Source of the DNA: Bacteroidota bacterium
Lineage (GTDB): Bacteria > Bacteroidota > Bacteroidia > B-17B0 > Aurantibacillaceae
Direction of reading: 5' to 3'
Length of the DNA stretch: 64,000 nt
Assembly (NCBI GenBank): GCA_017303905.1
Contig: JAFLBH010000001.1
Location: 721,809-785,808 of the forward strand
Every line of letters begins with the position of its first letter. The stretch's first letter is position 1. The translations under genes and the position numbers were made by a program. The notes below the pieces were generated by a model. That model was not told the DNA's origin. It ran no database searches and worked only from the letters and a program-made list of their open reading frames with translations. Shown here one piece after another: positions 34,304-42,641 of the stretch.

Positions 34304-35692
34304 ATGGACAATCTGTACCCCATGGAAATGTGGGAATACGATCAACGTATTCGCTTCGAATGGATAGATATATTTGCAACGGTAGGTACGGCCGTATTGA
34401 TTCTTATTTTCAGCTTTTTATTTCAAAGTCGTAAGCTTAAGCTGGATAAATCTTACAAACACTACATGACAGGATTGGCGGCTAAAATGGCAGGTACGTT
34501 TTTTTTCTGTTCAATCTACCTTTTCTACTATAAGGGAGGCGATACGGTGTCGTATTTTGAGTCGACAATGGCGATGGTAAATTTATTTTACAAAGACCCT
34601 TCGAAATATATAGAAGTGATGTTGTCGCCACCTTCTGTCGAAACGCGTTCTTTGTTTGATGACAAAACAGGATTTCCGTACTCGTATATGTTTTTTGATT
34701 CGCATACTTTTATGGTAATTAAAATCACGAGTATTTTTTCGTTACTTACCAGTAAAAGTTATTTTTTGACTTCGCTGTTAATTTCGTATTTATCTTATTT
34801 TTCGATATGGAAGTTATTCCTAATGTTTAGGGATTATGCGCCTGAAATTGAATCTAAATTGGCTTGGGCAATATTGTATTTCCCATCACCGTTGTTCTGG
34901 GGAGGGGGCATTTCAAAAGACACCTACACCTACATGGCAACAGCTATGTTTATTTTTTCGGCGCATAAATTTTTTATTCTAAAGAAGAGAGAAATAGGAA
35001 GTGTTATTTTGATGGCGCTTGCCTCTTGGCTTATCATCAATATTAAGCCATACATATTCATTGTATTATTTCCCGGTGGTTTGCTTTGGATTTTTTATGA
35101 TAAGTTACAACGTGTAAATAGTAAATTTGTAAGTTATATAATATTCCCTATCATTATTGCAGGGATATTAGGGCTCTCTTTTTATGTGTTGAACAGCTTG
35201 GGAGGCAGCATGTCTAAATTTTCACTAGAGCGGGCATTTGAAACGGCTGCTGTAACCAATCATGATTTAAAGCAAAGTTATTACGGTGGTTCCAGCTTTG
35301 ATATTGGAGATTTTGATGGAACTTTCAATGGAATGATTCGCTTGTTTTTACCGGCACTTAACGCAGGGTTATTTAGGCCTTACTTTCTAATAGACGGAAC
35401 AAGCATTGTGATTTTACTCGCGGGCCTCGAAAATTTATTTTTGCTGGGCTTTGTTCTGTACATAATTTTCACTACAAAATTGAAAGGCGCATTAAAAATT
35501 ATTGTGGCCAATCCAATCATTTTGTTTTGTGTTATTTTTTCTATTTTATTCGGATTTATGATTGGACTCACCACTTCTAATTTTGGGGCTTTGGTACGGT
35601 TTAAAATCCCATTAGTGCCTTATTTTGTCTCTGCCTTGTTTCTGATAGACTATTGCTACAAGCAAATTAAGAAGAGAGACATTTTCTTTTAA
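34304..35692 (+). CDS. Polytopic membrane protein, candidate polysaccharide polymerase
   Basis: A 462-residue protein with about ten membrane helices and a long outside loop (about 285-345). Residues FYYKGGDTVSYFEST, the charged loop after helix 2, and PSPLFWGGGISKDTYTYMA are notable. Topology and genomic position resemble Wzy-type O-antigen/capsule polymerases or EpsG-like proteins, whose sequences are too variable to recognise by motif. No other polymerase candidate is in the region. The function is therefore inferred from context and topology only. Its stop overlaps the stop of the convergent glycosyltransferase by four bases. Confidence 0.5.
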   Translation: MDNLYPMEMWEYDQRIRFEWIDIFATVGTAVLILIFSFLFQSRKLKLDKSYKHYMTGLAAKMAGTFFFCSIYLFYYKGGDTVSYFESTMAMVNLFYKDPSKYIEVMLSPPSVETRSLFDDKTGFPYSYMFFDSHTFMVIKITSIFSLLTSKSYFLTSLLISYLSYFSIWKLFLMFRDYAPEIESKLAWAILYFPSPLFWGGGISKDTYTYMATAMFIFSAHKFFILKKREIGSVILMALASWLIINIKPYIFIVLFPGGLLWIFYDKLQRVNSKFVSYIIFPIIIAGILGLSFYVLNSLGGSMSKFSLERAFETAAVTNHDLKQSYYGGSSFDIGDFDGTFNGMIRLFLPALNAGLFRPYFLIDGTSIVILLAGLENLFLLGFVLYIIFTTKLKGALKIIVANPIILFCVIFSILFGFMIGLTTSNFGALVRFKIPLVPYFVSALFLIDYCYKQIKKRDIFF

Positions 35693-36885
35693 TGATAAAT
35701 AGCGTTGTAAATGCTTTGAGAAATTGAGAAATTTCTCCTTGTTTCAGCAATACTTCTGATCTTTGAATAAAGATTTTCACGCGAATTGTTTTTTAGAAGC
35801 GAATCCACTAACTGAATCGCTTTTAAATATTCAGCGTCATTCAGATGCTCTAATACATATCCAATTCCATTTTGTTTTATGATGTCACTATCATCTGAAA
35901 TGTTTTTGGTAATCACCACGGGTAAGCCTAAAGCCCAATATTCACCATCTTTTATGGGAGAGCAATATTGTTTAGTGGGAATTGGCTTTACCGGTGTGAA
36001 AGCAAAATCACCTAAGCCAATATAATTTGCAATTTCAGCATGAGGCACAAAGCGACGAATGATAGATGATGTTTTAAGTGATGATTGAATTCTGTAGTTT
36101 TCAATTTCTTCTTCAGTATTAGAAGTTAAGATCAAAGCAATAAATCTATCACCCCAAAAATTTTCAGCTGCTTTAAAAAAATCAAAAGCTTCTTTTTCTA
36201 AATAAATACCTCCGAATTTTCCTGCATAAACACAAACGATTTTGTTTTTAAGACCGAGCTCATTTATAAGCTCCGGATTTTTAATATTCTTTATGGAAAA
36301 TAACTGCAGGTTTACACAAGCCGGTTTTATAAAGAGTGGTTTATTACTGAGGTTGTATTTTTCTTTTGCATAAGAGTGCATTTTGCTGCTGATTGCAATA
36401 AGATGTTTGGCGCGATGGGCTTGAAGTTTTTCAAAACGAAACAATAATTTAAAGGCGAAGCTGTCTTTTTTCCATTCCCCGTTTTCAACCATTGTTTCTG
36501 CATGCGGTTCAAAGCTATCAATTACCAATTCTTTTCGGGTTATAACTGATAAAACATAACCTATCATACCGGCAGGGGTACACCAGGCATGAATGGTGTT
36601 TATTTTTTCTTCGCGAATGATGCGAACTAATTTAATAATGTATTTGACCCACATCCAGGCTGCTTTAATACCAAGCGGTTTATAAAGCCAACTTATTACA
36701 CGAATTTTATTATTGACATCAAAAGAATCCTGAGGTTCTTTCTCAAGCGTTAGCAGAATAATTTTATTGTCGTCATTCAATGTTTCAGAAATCTGATGTA
36801 CATATGGCAAAGTATAGGTCTGAATGAGGGCGTCCTTAAAACTCCAATAGGTTAGTATTAAAATATTTTTTTTACAGCTACCCAT
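35689..36885 (-). CDS. Glycosyltransferase, GT4-like
   Basis: A 398-residue GT-B fold enzyme. The donor-binding half contains KNKIVCVYAGKFGGIYLEK (about 215-233) and GEYWALGLPVVITKNISDDSD (given in parts: GEYWALGLPVV, then ITKNISDDSD), close to the E-x7-E region of GT4 but with a shorter, altered motif. The N-terminal half has ILILTYWSFKDALIQTYTLP. It should move a sugar from a nucleotide donor onto a lipid-linked oligosaccharide. Its ATG shares one base with the stop of the preceding GT2 gene, so the genes form an operon. Confidence 0.83.
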   Translation of the reverse strand: MGSCKKNILILTYWSFKDALIQTYTLPYVHQISETLNDDNKIILLTLEKEPQDSFDVNNKIRVISWLYKPLGIKAAWMWVKYIIKLVRIIREEKINTIHAWCTPAGMIGYVLSVITRKELVIDSFEPHAETMVENGEWKKDSFAFKLLFRFEKLQAHRAKHLIAISSKMHSYAKEKYNLSNKPLFIKPACVNLQLFSIKNIKNPELINELGLKNKIVCVYAGKFGGIYLEKEAFDFFKAAENFWGDRFIALILTSNTEEEIENYRIQSSLKTSSIIRRFVPHAEIANYIGLGDFAFTPVKPIPTKQYCSPIKDGEYWALGLPVVITKNISDDSDIIKQNGIGYVLEHLNDAEYLKAIQLVDSLLKNNSRENLYSKIRSIAETRRNFSISQSIYNAIYH

Positions 36886-37766
36886 TATTTAAAAAGGAAT
36901 TTAATTAATTCAGGGGGATAGGTTAGGAAAGCTTTCATTAAAAAGTAAATCGACCGTATTTTGTTATTGCCATTCTTCCACCAGCTTCCTGCTAAGGTGA
37001 TATAAATTTTCGCAAAACACTTTTGTTTAAATAAAAACGAGCGGAATAAATTATTACGCGCCGCTTTATTAAAAACATAAAGAATATCTTTCTCTAAAAG
37101 GCGAACATTTTTTGACATACTGCCTGAGTGAATTCGGTATTTCCATAGCGCATCAGGAATGTAACCTATTTTATAGCCCGCGGCTAAAATTCTAATAAAA
37201 AAATCCTGATCGGCATTGTTGGATAAGTTAACATCAAATCCACCTACATCAATTAAAGCATTTTTTTTAATGGCTATTCCGGATGGTGCAGTTGTGTAAT
37301 TGCCTTTAGACAATAGCATATCATTCAAGCACAAATCTTCACTTCCTCCTAAGTAAGTTGTAAATGAAATCGACTTTTCGTCAATCATTTCACAGGCCGA
37401 GAATACAGCGTCGGTTTTTTTTATGTTTATATATTTTATTTTCTCTTCTATGTTGTTTTTATTCCAAATATCATCGGCATCAAGAAAAAAAACGATATCG
37501 CCTTTGGCCTCCGCGATCCCGCGATTTCTTGTGTCGGAAACGCCGCTGTTGGCTTTATGAATAACGCGTATGCGCGAATCACGTAGCGCGTACTCATCAA
37601 TAAGTTTGTCAGTTCCATCTGTTGAGCCATCATTTATTATCAGTAGCTCAAAACTTGCGTGAGTTTGTCTGAGAGCTGATTCAATTGTTTCGGAGATGAA
37701 ATCTTTCGCGTTGTAAGCCGGAATGATTACAGACACTAGAGTTGTATGGTAATTATTGCTATGCAA
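36885..37766 (-). CDS. Glycosyltransferase family 2
   Basis: A 293-residue GT-A enzyme with VSVIIPAYNAKDFISETIES near the start, LLIINDGSTDGTDKLIDEY, and the metal-binding FFLDADDIW near residue 95. The domain SNNADQDFFIRILAAGYKIGY further on is the usual acceptor-side helix. There is no ATG at the N-terminus: a TTG at 37766, four bases after the preceding stop, gives the full frame, and a GTG ten codons later would give the canonical short start. I use the TTG. Confidence 0.9.
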   Translation of the reverse strand: MHSNNYHTTLVSVIIPAYNAKDFISETIESALRQTHASFELLIINDGSTDGTDKLIDEYALRDSRIRVIHKANSGVSDTRNRGIAEAKGDIVFFLDADDIWNKNNIEEKIKYINIKKTDAVFSACEMIDEKSISFTTYLGGSEDLCLNDMLLSKGNYTTAPSGIAIKKNALIDVGGFDVNLSNNADQDFFIRILAAGYKIGYIPDALWKYRIHSGSMSKNVRLLEKDILYVFNKAARNNLFRSFLFKQKCFAKIYITLAGSWWKNGNNKIRSIYFLMKAFLTYPPELIKFLFK

Positions 37767-37770
37767 AGTA

Positions 37771-38889
37771 TTAACCTAAAAAAAGCGATTTGTAATTATT
37801 CCACATAAATTCACGCGCAAAATGAGCTTTAGCTAAATTATAGCCTTTGTTCGCCATTTCTTCTCCGAGGTTATTATTCATAATAAAACGTATTCCGCTT
37901 GCAATTTCCTCCGGCGAATTATAATTGATTAAGTAGGCACTTTCTTGATGGATTAATACATCACGGGCCGCACCAACACGCGTGGTAATAATAGGTTTTT
38001 TGTTAAACATGGCCTCAGGTAGTACAAAACCAAAAGGTTCGATTTGCGCGGCGTGAACATAAATATGCATGCATTGATAAACCGCAGGCATTAGCTCGTA
38101 GTCCAATAAATCGGTTAGCACAAAATTATTTTGAAGGTTCTTTTCTTTTATTTTCAAATTAAGTTCATCTATTTGCGCACCATACCCTACACCTAAAAAC
38201 AAAATATGAGGGTATTCGGCAGTTAACATAGCAGCCGCTTCAATTAAGTCGGCATAGCCTTTTAAAGGAATATAGCGTGCTACAGTTCCAACTACAAGTT
38301 TTCCTGACAGATTAAATTTATTTTTAACGAATTCGATTTGTGAAGAACTTGCTGAGGTGATGAATTGTTCGTCAACACCATGATGTATCATGGTAATTTT
38401 ATTTGCTTCTCCTTCTTCGTGTTTTAAAATAAACTCTTTAGATTCCTCGGAAACAGCGATTAAGTGAGTCGCATTGCGATTATTGAATTTGTCGTATTTA
38501 ACCACCCAAGGCGCATACTTAACATGGTATCCGGTATCTTGTTTGGTAATGACGCGTTTTTTTACACCCGCTAACTTGGCGGCTAGCATTCCCGGAAGCG
38601 TATCATCAAATAAATTGGTTTGAACAACATCCGGCTTTATTTTTTTAAATAAAAAGTAAAGCTTAAAAACCATTTTAATGTATTGTAGCGGCTTACTGAT
38701 ATAGGTATTAAAATAAAGAATATGTGATTCAACACCATAAGCTTTTACAGTTTCGCATAAGGCCGGCGTTTCAGTGTGTAGAAAAACGAAGGAAAGTTTA
38801 CACGCCTTCTCTTGATGGTTCAGTTCGGCAAACCATTTAAAGTAGGACGGATTAGGACTGTTGGCAATTATCATTACAACATGTTTCAT
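37771..38889 (-). CDS. Glycosyltransferase family 4
   Basis: A 372-residue GT-B enzyme. KPDVVQTNLFDDTLPGMLAA in the first half and LSGKLVVGTVARYIPLKGYAD in the second are typical, as is EPFGFVLPEAMFNKKPIITT with the two glutamates of the E-x7-E donor site. It lies between a GT2 and another GT-B gene and overlaps the latter by four bases (ATGA), marking a single operon that probably builds one repeat unit. Confidence 0.92.
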   Translation of the reverse strand: MKHVVMIIANSPNPSYFKWFAELNHQEKACKLSFVFLHTETPALCETVKAYGVESHILYFNTYISKPLQYIKMVFKLYFLFKKIKPDVVQTNLFDDTLPGMLAAKLAGVKKRVITKQDTGYHVKYAPWVVKYDKFNNRNATHLIAVSEESKEFILKHEEGEANKITMIHHGVDEQFITSASSSQIEFVKNKFNLSGKLVVGTVARYIPLKGYADLIEAAAMLTAEYPHILFLGVGYGAQIDELNLKIKEKNLQNNFVLTDLLDYELMPAVYQCMHIYVHAAQIEPFGFVLPEAMFNKKPIITTRVGAARDVLIHQESAYLINYNSPEEIASGIRFIMNNNLGEEMANKGYNLAKAHFAREFMWNNYKSLFLG

Positions 38890-39962
38890 GCTATCAATCC
38901 TTCAATTTTTAAAATGATATTTTCAAATGAGTGCTGTTGCGCATAATTAATTCGCTCATCAAATAATTTATCGTCTTCGCGGTGCTTTACAAAATTCGCG
39001 AATGAATTCATGGTGATTTCGCGATTGTCGCTCATATAAAGAAGATGTTTTACAGGCTCGTATTGCGTTAAATGAGATGCAAAAATTGGTTTCCCTTGCG
39101 CGAAGTACTGCAACATTTTGTGACTTGATATTTTATTTCCACCGACTTCATTTACTTTAAATAAAATACAAAAATCAGCTTGAGAAATAAACTTTTTTAA
39201 TTCTTTAAAAGGTTTTTCGCCGTGATGAATTACATTTTTGAAACCTTTTTCAAAAACAAGATGGGATGGGCTTCCGTCATTAATTATTTTTCCAACAAAA
39301 TGAAATTCAACTTCCGGAAATCTTTGAATCATTTCTGCTGTATAGGCAAAATCGATTCGTTTATCAATGTTCCCAACAAACACACCGATTAATTTCGAGC
39401 CTCTTTGTTTTTTTTGCTTAATGATTTCGTCGGAAGCAATAGCATGCGGTAGCACCCGAACGTTTTTATTTTTGTCTCTGTATATTTCTGCAATCTCTTC
39501 AGCTACACAAATAATTAAATCAGCTTTTTTTGTAATAACATATTCTGCTTTACGTAAAAATCTGTACTTGTCTACCGCATGAAAAATGGTATAGCGACAA
39601 TTTAATAATTCAGGAGAGGTTAAACGCGAAGGATCAAAAGTCCAGAAAATCGGTTGTTTAGCATTATGTAAGTCAAGAAGATTCTTTAATCGCTTAAACA
39701 CGAAACCTTCGTTTATTTTTCTCAATATTTCAACACTTACCGGTAATATGTTTTTGTAAGTAAGCACATATAAATTGTCGGTAATTTTCTCTTGATGTAT
39801 CGCGGAAGAAAAAATATTTAATGGACGAAATGGAACCGGGGGATTAATAAAATACACTTTGTTTTTTTTTGCCAATTCCCAAGCATAGTTGTGTTTTGAA
39901 AACCAGGTTTCGCCCCAGGGTTCGTTGGAAAGTATCAGGATATGTTGGTTTTCTAGTTTCAA
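38886..39962 (-). CDS. Glycosyltransferase, TuaH-like GT-B family
   Basis: A 358-residue GT-B enzyme. It starts ILILSNEPWGETWFSKHNYA, a pattern seen in TuaH-like transferases, and has FWTFDPSRLTSPELLNCRYT, then IGVFVGNIDKRIDFAYTAEM and FKVNEVGGNKISSHKMLQYF around the donor site. The only possible start is a TTG at 39960-39962; no internal ATG precedes the conserved region. It is the first gene of a four-gene glycosyltransferase operon read toward 35689. The 111 bases upstream are shared with the divergent acyltransferase gene. Confidence 0.82.
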   Translation of the reverse strand: MKLENQHILILSNEPWGETWFSKHNYAWELAKKNKVYFINPPVPFRPLNIFSSAIHQEKITDNLYVLTYKNILPVSVEILRKINEGFVFKRLKNLLDLHNAKQPIFWTFDPSRLTSPELLNCRYTIFHAVDKYRFLRKAEYVITKKADLIICVAEEIAEIYRDKNKNVRVLPHAIASDEIIKQKKQRGSKLIGVFVGNIDKRIDFAYTAEMIQRFPEVEFHFVGKIINDGSPSHLVFEKGFKNVIHHGEKPFKELKKFISQADFCILFKVNEVGGNKISSHKMLQYFAQGKPIFASHLTQYEPVKHLLYMSDNREITMNSFANFVKHREDDKLFDERINYAQQHSFENIILKIEGLIA

Positions 39963-40048
39963 CAGTTACAACCTTTTCAAAAATAGTATAAAAACTTGAT
40001 TTAAGCACGTTTGGATGGAGTTATTACGGGTTAACAGTGTAATTATTC

Positions 40049-40056
40049 TATATTTG
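40049..40056 (+). promoter_or_regulatory. Possible -7 promoter box
   Basis: TATATTTG matches TAnnTTTG and lies 17 bases before the GTG start of the acyltransferase gene. No TTTG stands at the normal -33 spacing. Confidence 0.4.
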
Positions 40057-40073
40057 TAAATAAGCTCTTTCGT

Positions 40074-40829
40074 GTGGCACTTAAGAATATAAATAAATTA
40101 AAGTATCGACGAGGCATCTTCTCGGTTAATGAGATTTTTTTAATTTCTTCAGAAGAGGTTAGCGATGATATTAACTACTTTATTCAGGTGCCTGAAAACA
40201 CGCAAAATAACTTAAGCGAGTTTTATACTTTACTGATTAATCTTGAACAAGCCGAAAATGATATTTGGGAAGCCATTTATCATAGGACTAGAGACGAAAT
40301 AAATTCATTTCTGAAAAATCAAAATTTCGAATATGACTTTATCTTTCCGGTATCGGTAGATGCCATGCCGCAATATATTAAATTGTATGACGACTTTGCG
40401 GAACACAAAGCCATTCGTAAAGCCGAAGCCTTCCGGTTAAAGGCTTATTGCGAGCAAGGATTGATGGCAGTTTCTTACATCCGTCAGGGCGATAATTATT
40501 TGTGCGTTAATTTTTATCGAATAACTAAACAAAGAGCTTCTAATTTGTATTCGTTTCACTTAAAGCATAAAAATAAGGGAGAAGCATCAAGCTCGCATTA
40601 TGGCAGGGCTCATCGTGCACTTCATTGGCTGGATATAAAAGAATGTAAGAAGCTTGGAGCTGAGGTGTATGATTTTTGTGGTTGGTATAATGGCAATTCC
40701 GACACACATTTACTGGGAATTAATAAATTCAAGGAGCAGTTTGGCGGCTATAAGGTGAAGGAGTATAGCGGCGTTATATATAAGAATGTATTTCTTCGTT
40801 TTTTAAAGAGATTATTTCATGCAGGATAA
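40074..40829 (+). CDS. FemAB-like / GNAT-type acyltransferase
   Basis: A 251-residue protein with a GTG start. The second half has the look of the FemAB/GNAT fold: LMAVSYIRQGDNYLCVNFYR, SSSHYGRAHRALHWLDIKEC, and YDFCGWYNGNSDTHLLGINK followed by FKEQFGGYKVKEY, the last being the block that ends FemAB-like acyltransferase domains. Related enzymes attach amino acids to peptidoglycan or acyl groups to surface sugars. It is shorter than classical FemA/FemB (about 400). It overlaps the following methyltransferase by 11 bases, so they are co-translated. Confidence 0.65.
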   Translation: MALKNINKLKYRRGIFSVNEIFLISSEEVSDDINYFIQVPENTQNNLSEFYTLLINLEQAENDIWEAIYHRTRDEINSFLKNQNFEYDFIFPVSVDAMPQYIKLYDDFAEHKAIRKAEAFRLKAYCEQGLMAVSYIRQGDNYLCVNFYRITKQRASNLYSFHLKHKNKGEASSSHYGRAHRALHWLDIKECKKLGAEVYDFCGWYNGNSDTHLLGINKFKEQFGGYKVKEYSGVIYKNVFLRFLKRLFHAG

Positions 40830-41583
40830 TTTGGAGACATACAACTCAACTCATGTTGTACATTGGTACGATGGCTTTTCGGGCTTGATGCCTGTAGAGA
40901 AGTCTATTTTTGAAAGGCATTTTAAAAGTGACAAGTGTGGCAATTTACTTGATATCGGAATCGGTGCGGGGCGAACTACAGCGCATCTTTTAAATTACTG
41001 CAAACAATATGTGGGAATCGATTATTCAGAAAATCTTATTCAAAAAGCCAAGTTAAAATTCGTTGAGCTTGATTTAAGATGCATGAATGCGGTGGATTTA
41101 GGAACTTTTAGTGAAGGCTCGTTCGACTTTGTTAATTTTTCGTTTAATGGTATAGATTACGCGTCGTTAGACGATAGAGCAAAAATTTTATCTGAGATAA
41201 ACAGGGTGTTAAAACCGGGAGGTGTTTTCTTTTTCTCAACACATAATAAAAACGCGCATAATTTTAATCTCTCTCCGTGGCTGAATTCTAAAAATAGTGC
41301 GTGGATTAATTTAAAGACTTTTTTGAAATTACTTCCTTATATGCGTAGGCATTTTAAAAAGCGAAAATTTGAAATATACGAAAAGGAGTATGCCGTAATT
41401 AATAATTGCGCGCATAATTATGGGTTAATGACATTTCACAGTACGCCTGAATTTGTAAAGAAGCAATTGGATAAGCAGGGCTTTGATGGCGTTGAATTTT
41501 ATAACTTAGCAGGTGAAAGAACGGATGATAGCTCTACAGACGAGTGGTTGTTTGTGGTTTGTAAAAAGACTATTAGCGCTTAA
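40819..41583 (+). CDS. SAM-dependent methyltransferase
   Basis: A 254-residue class I methyltransferase. The SAM site is LLDIGIGAGRTTAHLLNYC (about 38-56), with VGIDYSENLIQKAK next, and FDFVNFSFNGIDYASLDDRA followed by INRVLKPGGVFFFSTHNKN. The target is likely a sugar or lipid-linked intermediate of the surrounding cluster. Its 3' end overlaps the 3' end of the convergent deacetylase gene by 11 bases. Confidence 0.88.
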   Translation: MQDNLETYNSTHVVHWYDGFSGLMPVEKSIFERHFKSDKCGNLLDIGIGAGRTTAHLLNYCKQYVGIDYSENLIQKAKLKFVELDLRCMNAVDLGTFSEGSFDFVNFSFNGIDYASLDDRAKILSEINRVLKPGGVFFFSTHNKNAHNFNLSPWLNSKNSAWINLKTFLKLLPYMRRHFKKRKFEIYEKEYAVINNCAHNYGLMTFHSTPEFVKKQLDKQGFDGVEFYNLAGERTDDSSTDEWLFVVCKKTISA

Positions 41584-42568
41584 AGATTCTATGAAACCCG
41601 TTGATTAGCATAAAGACTTCTTCGGCACTATTTTGATGAATATAAAAGCGATTGAGATCAAAAAGTTGTTCAGGGTCGTTTTTTAATTTATCTAAGTAAA
41701 CAAAATCGTTGATATTGGTGAAACACATTTTATAATAACGTTTCATTTTATTGAAGGATAATTCGTTGTATTCTGCAAAGGGGAAAGCAAATGCGCTTAC
41801 AGATTTATTTAATTCTCTTTCTATTACTTCTTTCGACTCCTTCAATTCAAGATCAATAAAGTTTTCATCTGTCTCTACTTTAAAACTAGGATGCGAAAAG
41901 CTATGTGATTCTACCTGCGTAAGATTTGGATTTAAGGCACGAAGTTCATCAAACGAAAGTAGTTCGTTTTCTATCACGCGAGTATCCTCAATGAATTTCT
42001 GACGTAAAGCGTTAATTATAACTACACGATCTTTAGCTTGTAATTTGCATAATTTTCTTGTAATAGAATGGTTTAGTTTAAAATAGTTATTTGAATAATC
42101 TTCAATTTGTACTTTATGATTTTTAAAAAATAATTCTATTTCTTCAAAAGGATAGTGTTTTATGAAAAAGCTGATTGCTGAAGTCCAAATATGACCCTTG
42201 TTCGAAATCTGATAAGGCAGAACAAATAACGCAGATGGGACTTGATGCCTTTTCAAAATTGGATAGGCATAATCGAGATAATCTTTATATCCATCATCAA
42301 AAGTAATAAAACAAGCATCCTTTAATTCTTCCGGTTTTTTAGTTAGCAAATCGGAAATAGGGCGAATGGTGTAGCGTTTTTTTAAGCGGAGCAATATTTT
42401 TTCAAACAAGTCGGGATGAATGCCGGGCCACGTAGCATCATATTCCGGAATGATTTTGTGGAATACCAAGACAGGTATTCTATTTTTTGACCGGTTATAA
42501 AGAAGTAATAGACGACCAACCCCAAATAAACAGAGTAATTTAAATATAGCATTTCGCCATGAACTCAT
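41573..42568 (-). CDS. Polysaccharide deacetylase family protein (NodB fold)
   Basis: A 331-residue protein with one N-terminal hydrophobic helix and a NodB domain. The metal site is visible as CFITFDDGYKDY (the D-D pair near 95) and ESHSFSHPSF (the H-x3-4-H motif near 219). VPVLVFHKI is the usual first strand. It could remove N-acetyl groups from a surface polysaccharide or peptidoglycan; the membrane anchor suggests action at the cell envelope. It stands alone on its strand, 73 bases after the fused amidotransferase gene stop in reading direction. Confidence 0.85.
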   Translation of the reverse strand: MSSWRNAIFKLLCLFGVGRLLLLYNRSKNRIPVLVFHKIIPEYDATWPGIHPDLFEKILLRLKKRYTIRPISDLLTKKPEELKDACFITFDDGYKDYLDYAYPILKRHQVPSALFVLPYQISNKGHIWTSAISFFIKHYPFEEIELFFKNHKVQIEDYSNNYFKLNHSITRKLCKLQAKDRVVIINALRQKFIEDTRVIENELLSFDELRALNPNLTQVESHSFSHPSFKVETDENFIDLELKESKEVIERELNKSVSAFAFPFAEYNELSFNKMKRYYKMCFTNINDFVYLDKLKNDPEQLFDLNRFYIHQNSAEEVFMLINGFHRIFKR

Positions 42569-42641
42569 GGCTCACAATATAATAAAAAAATTTTAAAAAC
42601 AAAGGGAGGTAGCCACCCTTTAACACTAAAGTTGTTTGAAA

